The notes under the pieces were generated by a model that saw only the letters and a list, made by a program, of their open reading frames with translations, was not told the DNA's origin and made no database searches. A program made the translations under genes and the position numbers. From Rhodovastum sp963714255 (lineage in GTDB: Bacteria > Pseudomonadota > Alphaproteobacteria > Acetobacterales > Acetobacteraceae), in assembly GCA_963714255.1 (NCBI GenBank), contig CAVQNU010000012.1:1-64000 (forward strand): a DNA stretch of 64,000 bases. Direction: 5' to 3'. How positions within the stretch are numbered: the stretch's first letter is position 1; each line of letters opens with the position of its first letter. Below, in pieces: positions 46,183 through 54,624 of the stretch.

Positions 46183-46388
46183 AGGAAGGCCAGGGCTCTG
46201 CCCTGGACCCGCCAAGAGCCGAGAGGCCCCTGGCCCCCGCACCTTAAGCATTTTTCTCTTGCGAGAGGGGGAGGCGGTGAACCGGTTCGCCGCTTCATCC
46301 CCCTCGCAAGAGAAATGCCTAAAAGTAATGGGTTCCAAGGGCCTCTCGGCCCTTGGCGGGTCCAGGGCAGAGCCCTGGCCTTCCTTCA
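46183..46388. repeat. GC-rich intergenic repeat, copy 8, with a nested 71-base palindrome
   Basis: The two outer arms (CAGGGCTCTGCCCTGG and its complement) are present, but the inner hairpins differ (CAAGAGCCGAGAGGCCCCTGG). Between them, at 46248-46318, is an unrelated imperfect palindrome: GCATTTTTCTCTTGCGAG pairs with CTCGCAAGAGAAATGC, and the middle is GAACCGGTTC. This looks like a second small element inside a REP-type doublet. Confidence 0.8.
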
Positions 46389-46880
46389 CCGCACTTCCCT
46401 CAGCGACCGCCCCAGAAACAAGGTCCCCGCCAGAGGCGTGTCGTAATAGGGCGCAATCGGCGTGAACCCCGCCTTTCGGTAGAGCGCGATCGCCGCGCTC
46501 ATGGCAGGCAATGTGTCCAGTCGCATCTCATGATATCCGATCCGCACCGCCTGCGTGATGACGGCATGAACCAGCGCCTTGCCAAGACCAAGGCCCCTTC
46601 CCCGAGGCGACACATAGAGCCGCTTCATTTCGCAGCAACCGGCAGGATTGATCGGCCGAAGCCCGACGCATCCCAACGGTTCCTGCTGGCTGTCACGCGC
46701 GAGGAGGAGTTCACCGGCCGGTGCGGCGTATTTGCCCGGCATGGTTGCCAGCTCCGCGGCGAAATCCTGGAAGGCAAGATCGATCCCGAGGGAAGATGCG
46801 TAGCTGCGGAACAAGCCCAGTGTGGCTTCGAGATCGGCGGTCGATCTGACTTGGGTGATCTGGAAGGCGCGCTCAGGCAT
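46386..46880 (-). CDS. GNAT family N-acetyltransferase
   Basis: A 164-residue acetyltransferase-fold protein. The acetyl-CoA loop is in MKRLYVSPRGRGLGLGKALV (R-G-x-G-L-G). The C-terminal part EMRLDTLPAMSAAIALYRKAGF is the typical beta4-alpha4 region. The substrate is unknown. It is divergent from the phosphatase-like gene. The stop lies at the very edge of repeat copy 8. Confidence 0.85.
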   Translation of the reverse strand: MPERAFQITQVRSTADLEATLGLFRSYASSLGIDLAFQDFAAELATMPGKYAAPAGELLLARDSQQEPLGCVGLRPINPAGCCEMKRLYVSPRGRGLGLGKALVHAVITQAVRIGYHEMRLDTLPAMSAAIALYRKAGFTPIAPYYDTPLAGTLFLGRSLREVR

Positions 46881-47041
46881 GACGGCACTATGTCTCTGGG
46901 CGGCTCTTGCGGCAACGGCGAGACGCTGGCGGGTGGCGCTTCGTATGCCGCATACAGATGTTGCAAGTCAGTCCGAAAGACACGAACCTGCGACTTCCTC
47001 GGGGAGCGCCATCCGGCAAGTCCCGGTTCCGGAGTTTGACC

Positions 47042-47758
47042 ATGGGTTACGCCCCCTCCCGCTGGCAGGTTCTTCCCGCGCAATCACCGATGTTCGGTGG
47101 CAGAAAGATAACGCGTCGCAATGCATGCATGATGCTGGCGGGGGCAGCCGTTTTCTCGCCGGCAGGCAATCCGGGCGCGCAGCCGCTCGCGCCGGGCTTC
47201 CCGCCGCAAACGGTCTATGTGATCCGGCATGGGGAGAAACCGGCGGACAAGGGCGACCGCAACCTGATCGCGCAAGGCTGGGCACGGGCTGCCATGCTCG
47301 CGCGCGAGGCCGGACGTATTTTCCCTGATCTTGCCTATGTGTTCGCCACCGCACCGGCGCATGGCAGCCCGAGCTGCCGGGAGATCGAGACGGTCCAGCC
47401 GCTTTCGGACCTCGGCAAGATCCCGGCCAATTTCGGCTTCGGCGAGGGCCAGGAAACAGATCTGGCGCACGAGATTTACACCGCGCCGATCTACAAGGAC
47501 CGCGTGATCCTCATCTGCTGGCACCATTCGCGGATACCGACGCTGCTGCATGCGTTCGGCTTGCGTTCCAAGGTTGAAAAGCCAGACGAGGAGGAATTCG
47601 GCCTCGTTTGGCGCCTGACCTATGGTGGCGAGCATTCGCCGGCGTTGAGCATGTATAGCCAACCGGATGTTACGGCTGCCGACCACGCTGCTGCCGATGG
47701 CCTTCGCCGCCGCGCGACCGACAGGCTTCGGGCGGACTGGCCACGTTGCTTCAAATAG
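47042..47758 (+). CDS. Histidine phosphatase-like exported protein
   Basis: A 238-residue protein with the catalytic VYVIRHGEKP motif of histidine phosphatases and a second histidine in LICWHHSRIP. A Tat-like export signal lies near the start (RKITRRNACMMLAGAAVF). GGAG precedes ATG 47042; ATG 47090 would give a more compact signal peptide. It is related to SixA/phosphoglycerate-mutase-like exported proteins; substrate unknown. Confidence 0.72.
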   Translation: MGYAPSRWQVLPAQSPMFGGRKITRRNACMMLAGAAVFSPAGNPGAQPLAPGFPPQTVYVIRHGEKPADKGDRNLIAQGWARAAMLAREAGRIFPDLAYVFATAPAHGSPSCREIETVQPLSDLGKIPANFGFGEGQETDLAHEIYTAPIYKDRVILICWHHSRIPTLLHAFGLRSKVEKPDEEEFGLVWRLTYGGEHSPALSMYSQPDVTAADHAAADGLRRRATDRLRADWPRCFK

Positions 47759-47899
47759 GCAGCGACCGTAGGGTGCGATGCCACGCGGCATTGCACCACC
47801 CTTTGGCGCGCGCATCCATCATGCCGGATTTCCGCCGCAACCGGGTCGCTGGCGGAACCGCATCGGCTTCCGCCGCGGTCCGACCCTCAGTCGCCCTGC

Positions 47900-48380
47900 T
47901 GACCCTGCCCGGTGCCACAATGGTCTCGCCCGTCGGCGTCAGCCGGCGTTGGCGGCGGTAGCGCGCCACCCGCGCGATGATCACCAGATCCTGCACCTGG
48001 TCGGGCTGGCAGCCCTTGAATTGCGATCATTCCGAAATCGTTACATGGATCACCTGGGTCGATGGCGACCCGTGGCGCCGTTTCACCCCAACCGCGGCGG
48101 TTGCCCGTATGCCCTGGCGCTTCGGCCTGGTCGCGTCCTCCATGCCGCTGGGCTTGATCACCGGCGGGCCCTTCAGCCGGACATTTTCATCGCGCAGCGC
48201 CGCGACCAACCGCTTCAGCTCGACGACTTCGCCGCGCAGTTCCGTCACCCGGGCTTGCAGCGCTGCACGAGATAGCGCGGAGGGGTCGGCCCGCGGCGAC
48301 ATAACCCGAGCGAATTGGTACTCGCCCGCGTCGGACCAAACGAAAAACCGGGGCCCACCCCGGGTTATGCCCTGGTTACC
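47900..48380 (-). pseudogene. Truncated IS66 transposase remnant with one terminal repeat
   Basis: The reverse frame from 48302 (MSPRADPSALSRAALQARVTEL, ending VIHVTISE) and a shifted frame (MQDLVIIARVARYRRQRR...LTPTGETIVAP) match the N-terminal third of the transposase at 3553-5167. The terminal repeat at 48358-48380 resembles the intact element's end with a few changes. The other end and the DDE core are missing, so this is an old, dead relative lying in the same orientation. Confidence 0.75.
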
Positions 48381-48620
48381 GATCCATCCCGTAACTGCTT
48401 GGAGCACCGGCCGAATGCGGCCAAATCGCAGCCCCACATCAGGCAACGAAAATGGGGAGATTCCCTGAGGGCGCACCCACATTTCGGACCGTCTCTTGGC
48501 TGGTTACCTGCCGATAACGCCGGTTGGGTATTGGGTGCGAATTCGACCGCAGAACGCCAATGCCATAGAGCGTCCAGCATGATTGCCGCGGAGCAAACGA
48601 CAGCCCCTCTTCGCATTGTT

Positions 48621-49116
48621 ATGGCCGAACCTGCAGCCGCCCTCCTGCGAAGCACGCGCCGGGCTTGCTTTGCCGCGCTCGGCATGATCCCGCTCGCCGT
48701 CACGATGCAAGCGGCTGCGCACACAGCCGAAGAAGCGCAGGCACTCGCTGAGCGGGCCGTCGCGCATATCCGCGAAGTTGGACGGGAACGCGCCTTCGCC
48801 GATTTCAGCCGCACCGACGGCGGCTTCGTCGATGGCGAACTCTACATTTTCTGCCAGGACGTGAGCGGGGTTGTCGTTGCGCACGGTGGCAACCCGAAGA
48901 TCGTCGGCCGGAACATGGCCGACGTACGAGGGCCGGACGGCCGGCTGCCAAACGTCGAAATCAACCAACTCGGCCTCGCCCAGGGCAGTTGGCTGGCTCG
49001 AATTCCGCTGGCCCAATCCGGCGACAAAGCGCATCGAGTTGAAAGCCGCCTATGTCCTGAAGGTCGACGACCATACAGTCTGCGGCTCGGGCTACTACAA
49101 GGGCGGTTCGCCGTGA
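48621..49116 (+). CDS. Periplasmic Cache-domain sensor protein 1, split by one extra base
   Basis: A secreted single-Cache protein. Signal peptide residues RRACFAALGMIPLAVTMQAAA, then RAFADFSRTDGGFVDGELYIF and VVVAHGGNPKIVGRNMADV. The frame changes at about 48987-48991; removing one T gives GWLEFRWPNP, then KAAYVLKVDDHTVCGSGYYKG. The length is 165 codons plus one. ATG 48579 is an alternative start. It overlaps the second Cache gene (GTGA). Confidence 0.78.
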
Positions 49117-49604
49117 CCGGCGGCTCCTGGCATCGGCGACCAGGCCCGCTTCTCGGCGGCCTGCTTGTGGTCGCACTCTCCGCCGCGTCGGACCCGCCGG
49201 CGACGGACGACACCGCGGCCGCGGTCCAGGCGCTTGCCGAACGGGCTGCCACGCATGTCCGGGCCGTTGGTCCGGCACAGGCTTTCGCCGACTTCACCCG
49301 CGCGGATGGCGGCTTCGTGGATCGCGAACTCTACGTGTTCTGCAATAGCGCCGATGGCACCGTGCTCGCCCATGGCGGCAATCCGAAGCTCGTCGGCAAG
49401 ACCCTCGCGGCGCTGCGTGACGGCGAGGATCGATTGCCCATCGCCGAAGTCACCCGGCTCGGCCTGACGGAAGGACAAGGCTAGCTCGAATACCTTTGGC
49501 CAAACCCGCTGACGCGCCGCATTCAGCACAAGGTCTCCTTCGTCATTCGCATCGACGAACAGACGGTTTGCGGCAGCGGCTACTACAGGCCAGGCCCGCC
49601 ATGA
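49113..49604 (+). CDS. Periplasmic Cache-domain sensor protein 2 with in-frame amber codon
   Basis: A paralogue of the preceding protein: AFADFTRADGGFVDRELYVF, VLAHGGNPKLVGKTLAALRD. At 49482-49484 an in-frame TAG replaces the tryptophan codon of the GWLEY motif. The frame then continues correctly to the end (LEYLWPNPLTRRIQHKVSF, then TVCGSGYYRPGPP) and the TGA at 49602-49604. The stop overlaps the GGDEF/EAL start. The amber codon is either a real nonsense mutation or a base error. Confidence 0.75.
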
Positions 49605-52207
49605 TCCCGTCCGGCCGCCACAAACTCCACGCCGCCCTAAACGACCTTTCATTGTCCCGCAAAGTGGCGCTCATACCGGCGCTGACGTTGCTGCTGATGG
49701 GCTTCGGGCTTGCCGTCGCGGTGCAAATGGCCGAGCGGAACACCGCTGCGTTGCGCTCCCTCGATCGCGATGTGTTCGAGCCGCTCAACCGCGCCCAGAC
49801 GCTGAAGGACAGTGTAACGCTGCTGCATACAAGGCTGTTTGCCCTGCTCTCGATCGCCGGCAACGAAACGAACCCGGCCGCTCAGAAGGCAAATGCAGAG
49901 GCTCTGGTTGCAGGACTTACGACCGAGGCGGCGCAATTCGACAGCTTCCTGGCGGCCGGCGGCGCGGTCCCGCCGCCCATCGCCGCAAGCCTGCACGCGG
50001 CGTTCGCCGCCTATGCGGCCCGCGCCCGCGAAACCGCCGAGTTCGCCGCCTATGACGCGAGCTACGGCGCGCTGCTCGCCGGCATCACCGATGACCGCTT
50101 CGGCCATCTCCGCGCCGACCTCGACGCTCTGGTGCAGGTGCTCGCCCGCCGCCGCGAGGCGCTCGCCAGCGAGGCCATCAGCGACAGCCTGGCGGCCCGG
50201 CACCTGCTGCTTGGCTTTGGCCTCGGCACCGCGGTGCTTGCCCTGCTGGGATCGGTCGTGGTGGGGCGCAGCATCGCCCGTCCGACACTCGAACTGGCGC
50301 GAATGATGAAACGGCTGGCCGGCGGTGACACGGGACTTGTCGTGCCGGACACCGAACGGCGCGACGAGGTCGGCGCGATGGCGCGCGCAGTTGAAGTCTT
50401 CCGCGCCAACGCCATCGCCCGGCGGCAAAGCGAGGCGGCCCTGCGCCGCACCAACCTGTTGTTCGACGCCGCGCTGAACAGCATGCTGCAGGGCATGGTG
50501 GTGCTGGGCCCGGACCATCGGGTGCAACTGGTCAACGGGCGCTTCTTCGCGATCAGCGGCATGACCCCGGGGAGCATCAAGCCGGGAACGACGTTACGCG
50601 AAGCGATCGAGGCCATCATGCATCGCGGTCTTTGCAGCGACCAGACTCCCGACGAGGTCTGCGCCAAGGCCGAAGCGGCGCTGGCCGCGCGACGCTCGAT
50701 GCAAGTCGAGATGTCGGTTTCTCCCGGCCTCCTCGTGCGGATTGCATGCGAGCCGATGACCAACGGCGGTGCGGTGTTCACGTTTGAGGATGTCACCGAG
50801 AAGCGGCGGAACGAAGAGCAGATTGCCTTCATGGCCCGCCACGATGCCCTGACCGGCCTGCCCAACCGGTCCCTGTTCCAGGAGCATTTGCAAGCCGCGG
50901 TTGCCGCCGTCGGCGACGGCAGACAGTTCGCGGTGCTCTGCCTCGACCTCGACCATTTCAAGGGCGTGAACGATACGCTTGGCCACTCCGTGGGAGACGA
51001 ACTGCTGCGGTTGGTTGCTGGCCGCCTGCGCAACTGCGTGCGTGACCACGACATCATCGCCCGCCTCGGCGGCGACGAGTTCGCAATCCTGCTCACCAGT
51101 CCCGTCCGCGGCACGGCGCCGGCGGCGTCGCTGGCAGCGCGCCTTGTGGAGGCGGTTGGCGCCCCCTATGAGGTGCTGGGCCACAGCATCGTGATCGGTA
51201 CCAGCATCGGCGTCGCGCTGCTCGAGGCGGATATGCCGCCGGCGGAGTTCTTGAAGCGGGCCGATGTCGCTCTGTATCAGGCGAAAGAAGAGCGCGGCAC
51301 CTTTACCTTCTTCGAGTCCGGCATGGACGAGCACCTGCGTAGCCGGCGCGGGTTGGAGGCGGATCTCCGGCTTGCCATCCAGCGCCGCGAATTCGAGGTC
51401 TACTGCCAACCGCTCTACAACCTCCTGGAAGACCGGGTCACCGGCTTCGAGGCGTTGATCCGGTGGAACTGTCCGACCCGCGGCCACGTGCCGCCTGCCG
51501 ACTTCATCCCGCTGGCCGAGCAGACCGGACTGATTGCGCCGATCGGCGCGTGGGTACTCGAGACCGCCTGCGCAGAAGCGGCGCGCTGGCCGGACCATGT
51601 GCGCGTGGCAGTGAACCTCTCGCCGGTGCAATTCAAAAGCAAGCGACTGGCGACGCTGGTGCATGAGGTGCTGCAGCAAACCGGCCTGCCGGCACGGCGG
51701 TTGGAATTGGAGATCACCGAAACGGTGCTGCTGCAGGATACCGAGGCGGTGATGGCCGTGCTGCACAATCTGCACAACCTCGGCGTTCGGGTATCGATGG
51801 ACGATTTCGGCACCGGCTATTCATCGCTGAGCTATCTGCGCCGGTTTCCGTTCGACAAAATCAAAATCGACCGCTCCTTCGTCAGCGATCTTCGGGCTGC
51901 CCCAGCCGATGCCGGCGACGGGGCCGGCGTGGCCGATCCGCTCTCGGCCGCCAGTACCAGCGCGGCCATGATCGTGCGCGCCATCACCGGACTTGGAGAA
52001 AACCTCGGCATTTCGACCACCGCCGAGGGCGTCGAGACGGCCGAACTGCTCGCGCAGATCGGCGAGCAGGGCTGTACCGAGGTGCAGGGCTTTTTCCTCA
52101 GCCCGCCGCGGCCGGCTGCGGAGGTCGATGCTTTGAGGAAGCGGCTGGACACCACCCTGCCCGCGATAACGCGCAATCATCGAGCCTTGCCTCTGCGGGT
52201 GGCATAA
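49601..52207 (+). CDS. Membrane GGDEF-EAL cyclic-di-GMP enzyme with HAMP and PAS-like domains
   Basis: An 868-residue protein. Membrane segments lie at about residues 22-42 and 201-222, enclosing a periplasmic four-helix-type domain. HAMP is about 222-273 and a PAS-like region about 285-400. GGDEF lies at about 490-494 (RLGGDEFAILL) and EAL at about 616 (FEALIRWN). Both catalytic motifs are intact, so it may make or degrade c-di-GMP. EAL-side motifs ELEITETVLL, DDFGTGYSSLSYL and KIDRSFV are present. The two upstream Cache proteins are translationally coupled and probably act as its periplasmic ligand sensors. Confidence 0.9.
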   Translation: MIPSGRHKLHAALNDLSLSRKVALIPALTLLLMGFGLAVAVQMAERNTAALRSLDRDVFEPLNRAQTLKDSVTLLHTRLFALLSIAGNETNPAAQKANAEALVAGLTTEAAQFDSFLAAGGAVPPPIAASLHAAFAAYAARARETAEFAAYDASYGALLAGITDDRFGHLRADLDALVQVLARRREALASEAISDSLAARHLLLGFGLGTAVLALLGSVVVGRSIARPTLELARMMKRLAGGDTGLVVPDTERRDEVGAMARAVEVFRANAIARRQSEAALRRTNLLFDAALNSMLQGMVVLGPDHRVQLVNGRFFAISGMTPGSIKPGTTLREAIEAIMHRGLCSDQTPDEVCAKAEAALAARRSMQVEMSVSPGLLVRIACEPMTNGGAVFTFEDVTEKRRNEEQIAFMARHDALTGLPNRSLFQEHLQAAVAAVGDGRQFAVLCLDLDHFKGVNDTLGHSVGDELLRLVAGRLRNCVRDHDIIARLGGDEFAILLTSPVRGTAPAASLAARLVEAVGAPYEVLGHSIVIGTSIGVALLEADMPPAEFLKRADVALYQAKEERGTFTFFESGMDEHLRSRRGLEADLRLAIQRREFEVYCQPLYNLLEDRVTGFEALIRWNCPTRGHVPPADFIPLAEQTGLIAPIGAWVLETACAEAARWPDHVRVAVNLSPVQFKSKRLATLVHEVLQQTGLPARRLELEITETVLLQDTEAVMAVLHNLHNLGVRVSMDDFGTGYSSLSYLRRFPFDKIKIDRSFVSDLRAAPADAGDGAGVADPLSAASTSAAMIVRAITGLGENLGISTTAEGVETAELLAQIGEQGCTEVQGFFLSPPRPAAEVDALRKRLDTTLPAITRNHRALPLRVA

Positions 52208-52864
52208 AAACATATGGCTGAATAACCGGAATAGAGCCGAAAGAAGCTATGGGGCGACCGGCTTTTGGGTTCCCATCATTTGGATTTTAAGACGAATGAA
52301 GAAAAGCGACCTGGTAAGCAATGTCTGTTTGTGAGTAAAATCGAGGCAAATCTCCAGGCGTATAAATGTTGATTGCGCAGTTTGTTATTTCTAAGCGCAC
52401 AAAAGGGCGACTCGAGCCGCTCGGGAATCCTCTCATTTTTGTTGCCTGGGCTGCAGGCGCGATTCGGCCGCATTCGGTAAGCCCCGGTCTCCCGCGTGTA
52501 GCGATTTGCGGTTTGGTACCCCAAACTGACTGCCTCGGGAGCTCCTTCTGTAGCTCTAGAAGGAGAGTAAGCGCCGGTCATCATTAAACGCGGCCGCGCA
52601 CGCGTGCCCTCGGGGTCATCGGACCGCAACGAAGAAACGACCGCTTGCAGGCGAACCGAGAAACGACAGGACGTTGGTAGCCTTCGTCGGTCAAGCAAAG
52701 GGCCGTCGTGACTGGCCGCACCGACGGCGAGGAGGCGGAAATTCGCCCGCGATGGCAACAAGACCGGTCGCGGTGGTTGCGCCCCCCGATATCCTGCATC
52801 ATCTGAACTGCCAGGCTTGAAGCCGCGCGCTTTTGCCGGCGCACGCAACCATAAGGAGCAGGGG
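52208..52864. other. 657-base non-coding segment with small hairpins
   Basis: No convincing gene. Two adjacent hairpins are seen: GTTTGG-TACC-CCAAAC (about 52510-52525) and CTCCTTCT (52542-52549) pairing with AGAAGGAG (52558-52565). The rest is AT-rich near 52210-52400 and GC-rich beyond. A reverse frame gives a protein-like string, but it has no start signal and may be part of a dispersed repeat. The segment could hold an RNA or remnants. Confidence 0.4.
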
Positions 52865-53161
52865 ATGAACAATCTGGCGCAGCTTGGGCTGCTGATCGGT
52901 TTCACCTGGGGCGCGGCGGGGATCGTCGGCTATCCTGGGGTGCAGTGGAAGCAAGGCGCGGTCCTGGCGGGGGTATCTCTGGCGTGGCTGATCGGTCATA
53001 ACGCCCTGCCTCCCAATGAGCTTGTCGAGGGGCTGGCGTTCTTGATTTTTATTGCGCTTTCTATTGCGCGGGACCGGCTTTATCCGACGAAAGAGAAGCA
53101 AGGCCAGGGCTCTGCCCTGGACCCGCAAGGGGGCAGTGGCCCCCTTGACCCCACTACTTAA
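52865..53161 (+). CDS. Small membrane protein, C-terminus formed by a repeat
   Basis: A 98-residue protein with two or three hydrophobic segments (LGLLIGFTWGAAGIVGY, AVLAGVSLAWLIGH and LAFLIFIALSIA). GGAGCAGGGG precedes the ATG at 52865. The last 20 residues come from repeat copy 9, which also gives the stop. No family recognised. The natural end was probably near RDRLYPTK. Confidence 0.6.
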   Translation: MNNLAQLGLLIGFTWGAAGIVGYPGVQWKQGAVLAGVSLAWLIGHNALPPNELVEGLAFLIFIALSIARDRLYPTKEKQGQGSALDPQGGSGPLDPTT

Positions 53162-53245
53162 GTAAGGGGTCCAGGGACAAAGCCCCTGGTGGGGGTCCAG
53201 GGGGCAACGCCCCCTGGCGGGGTCCGGGGCAGCGCCCCGGCTGCT
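53099..53245. repeat. GC-rich intergenic repeat, copy 9 (variant)
   Basis: Full left arm of the five-G type, spacer CACTACTTAAGTAAGG, then a divergent right side with three related GC hairpins (CCAGGGGGCAACGCCCCCTGG and CCGGGGCAGCGCCCCGG). It overlaps the ends of two convergent genes. Confidence 0.85.
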
Positions 53246-54624
53246 TCGTTAACTGCTTGGAGGGCCGAGTCCCAGTCGCCGTAATCGCGTTGCCTGAACA
53301 ATCGCGCTGAAGGATACCAGGGACTATCGGTCCGCCCCCGCAGCCACCGGAAATCCGCGCCATACTGCACCAGCACCCACACCGGCGCGCCCAGCGCCCC
53401 GGCAAGGTGTGCCGTCGCGGTATCGACCGTCACCACCAGATCCATCAGCGCCACCAGCGCAGCGGTATCGCGGAAATCCTCGATTTGCTTGTCGTGCACG
53501 TGCAGTGCGGCCAGCACCGGCGCGTCGGCGGCGCGGATGGTCTTCTGCAGCACATGCAACTCGGCATCGATGCCGGCGAAGGCGCCCAGGAACGCCGCTG
53601 CCGGGATGGAGCGCTGCGCGTCCTCCGGGTGATCGGGGTCGCCCGACACGGTAATGCCGATGCGCGGGCCTCGCCGCTCGCCCAACCGTGCCGCCCAGAG
53701 GGCGAGATGCGCGGGCGGGGCACGCAGATAGGGAACCGTGGCCGGGATGCTGTCCAACTCGGTTGCGAAGGCGCGCGGCAGGCTGAGCAGTGGGCAGTGC
53801 AGCTGAAAGGGTGGTGGCTCGGCATCGCGGGCGATCACTGAGTCGGCAAGCCCGGCCAGCAGCGCCATCAGCGGCGGCTGCACCTGCAACACCACCCGCG
53901 CGCCGCGTTCGCGCAGCAATGGCGCGTAGCGGACGAACTGCAGCGTGTCGCCCAGCCCCTGTTCGGCGTGCAGGAGGATCGTGCGGCCGGCCACCGGTTC
54001 GTCGCCGCCCCAAGACGGCTGGGCGAATACGCGCTCGTCGGCGGTAAAGCCGGGGTCGAGCCAGCGCGCGTCGTATGCCTGCCAGCCCTCGCGAAACGCG
54101 CCCTGGGCCAACAGCGCCAGCGCCAGGCCGAGGCGGGCCTGGATGTGCTGCTCGTCGAGCCTGACCGCGCGGCGGAACCAGCCGGCGGCTTCCGGCGCCT
54201 GGTCGAGTGCCAGCAGGACGCCGCCGAGCATGTTGCAGGCTTCTGCGTCATCGGGGCGCAGGCGGGCGGCGGCGCGCAGAGGTGCCAGCGCCGCGTCGGC
54301 GCGGCCGAGGGCGAGCAACGCCGAGCCGAAATTGCCCAGCACGCCCGGCAGGTCCGGGCGCAGCTCTGCCGCGCGGCGGTAAAACGCCAGCGCTTCGGTC
54401 AGCCGGTTTTGCTGGCGCAGCGCGCTGCCGAGATTGGTCAGCGCCGCGGCGTTCTCGGGCCCCAGAACCAGGGCGGCGCGGAAGCTGGCTTCGGCCGCGC
54501 CCGGGTCGCCGGCGGCGAGCCAGGCGCAGCCGAGGTTGAAATGCGGCGCGGGATCGCCGGGCTTTGCGGCGATTTCCTCGCGCAACCTGGCGATCCGGGA
54601 GTCGGTCAAGCTGGGCTCCGTCAT
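53158..54624 (-). CDS. TPR-containing glycosyltransferase-like protein (first in chromosome order)
   Basis: A 488-residue protein. The N-terminal half is tetratricopeptide repeats (FNLGCAWLAAGDPGAAEASF and similar; about five units). The C-terminal half is a GT9-like glycosyltransferase (EQGLGDTLQFVRYAPLLRERG, DLVVTVDTATAHLAGALGAPVW, WYPSARLFRQ). The family is common in methanotrophs and acetic acid bacteria; the acceptor is unknown, possibly proteins or surface glycans. The end runs into repeat copy 9. It overlaps the paralogue upstream by four bases. Confidence 0.82.
   Translation of the reverse strand: MTEPSLTDSRIARLREEIAAKPGDPAPHFNLGCAWLAAGDPGAAEASFRAALVLGPENAAALTNLGSALRQQNRLTEALAFYRRAAELRPDLPGVLGNFGSALLALGRADAALAPLRAAARLRPDDAEACNMLGGVLLALDQAPEAAGWFRRAVRLDEQHIQARLGLALALLAQGAFREGWQAYDARWLDPGFTADERVFAQPSWGGDEPVAGRTILLHAEQGLGDTLQFVRYAPLLRERGARVVLQVQPPLMALLAGLADSVIARDAEPPPFQLHCPLLSLPRAFATELDSIPATVPYLRAPPAHLALWAARLGERRGPRIGITVSGDPDHPEDAQRSIPAAAFLGAFAGIDAELHVLQKTIRAADAPVLAALHVHDKQIEDFRDTAALVALMDLVVTVDTATAHLAGALGAPVWVLVQYGADFRWLRGRTDSPWYPSARLFRQRDYGDWDSALQAVNEAAGALPRTPPGGVAPWTPTRGFVPGPLT

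Noticed and set aside
4545..48991. Programmed ribosomal frameshifting in the six split genes
   Set aside because: The switch sites share no slippery heptamer or common structure, and the genes are unrelated; an insertion-error bias explains them better.
52276..52905. Reverse frame of 209 codons in the non-coding segment
   Set aside because: No ribosome-binding site or domain; the string looks like a translated repeat and not a protein.
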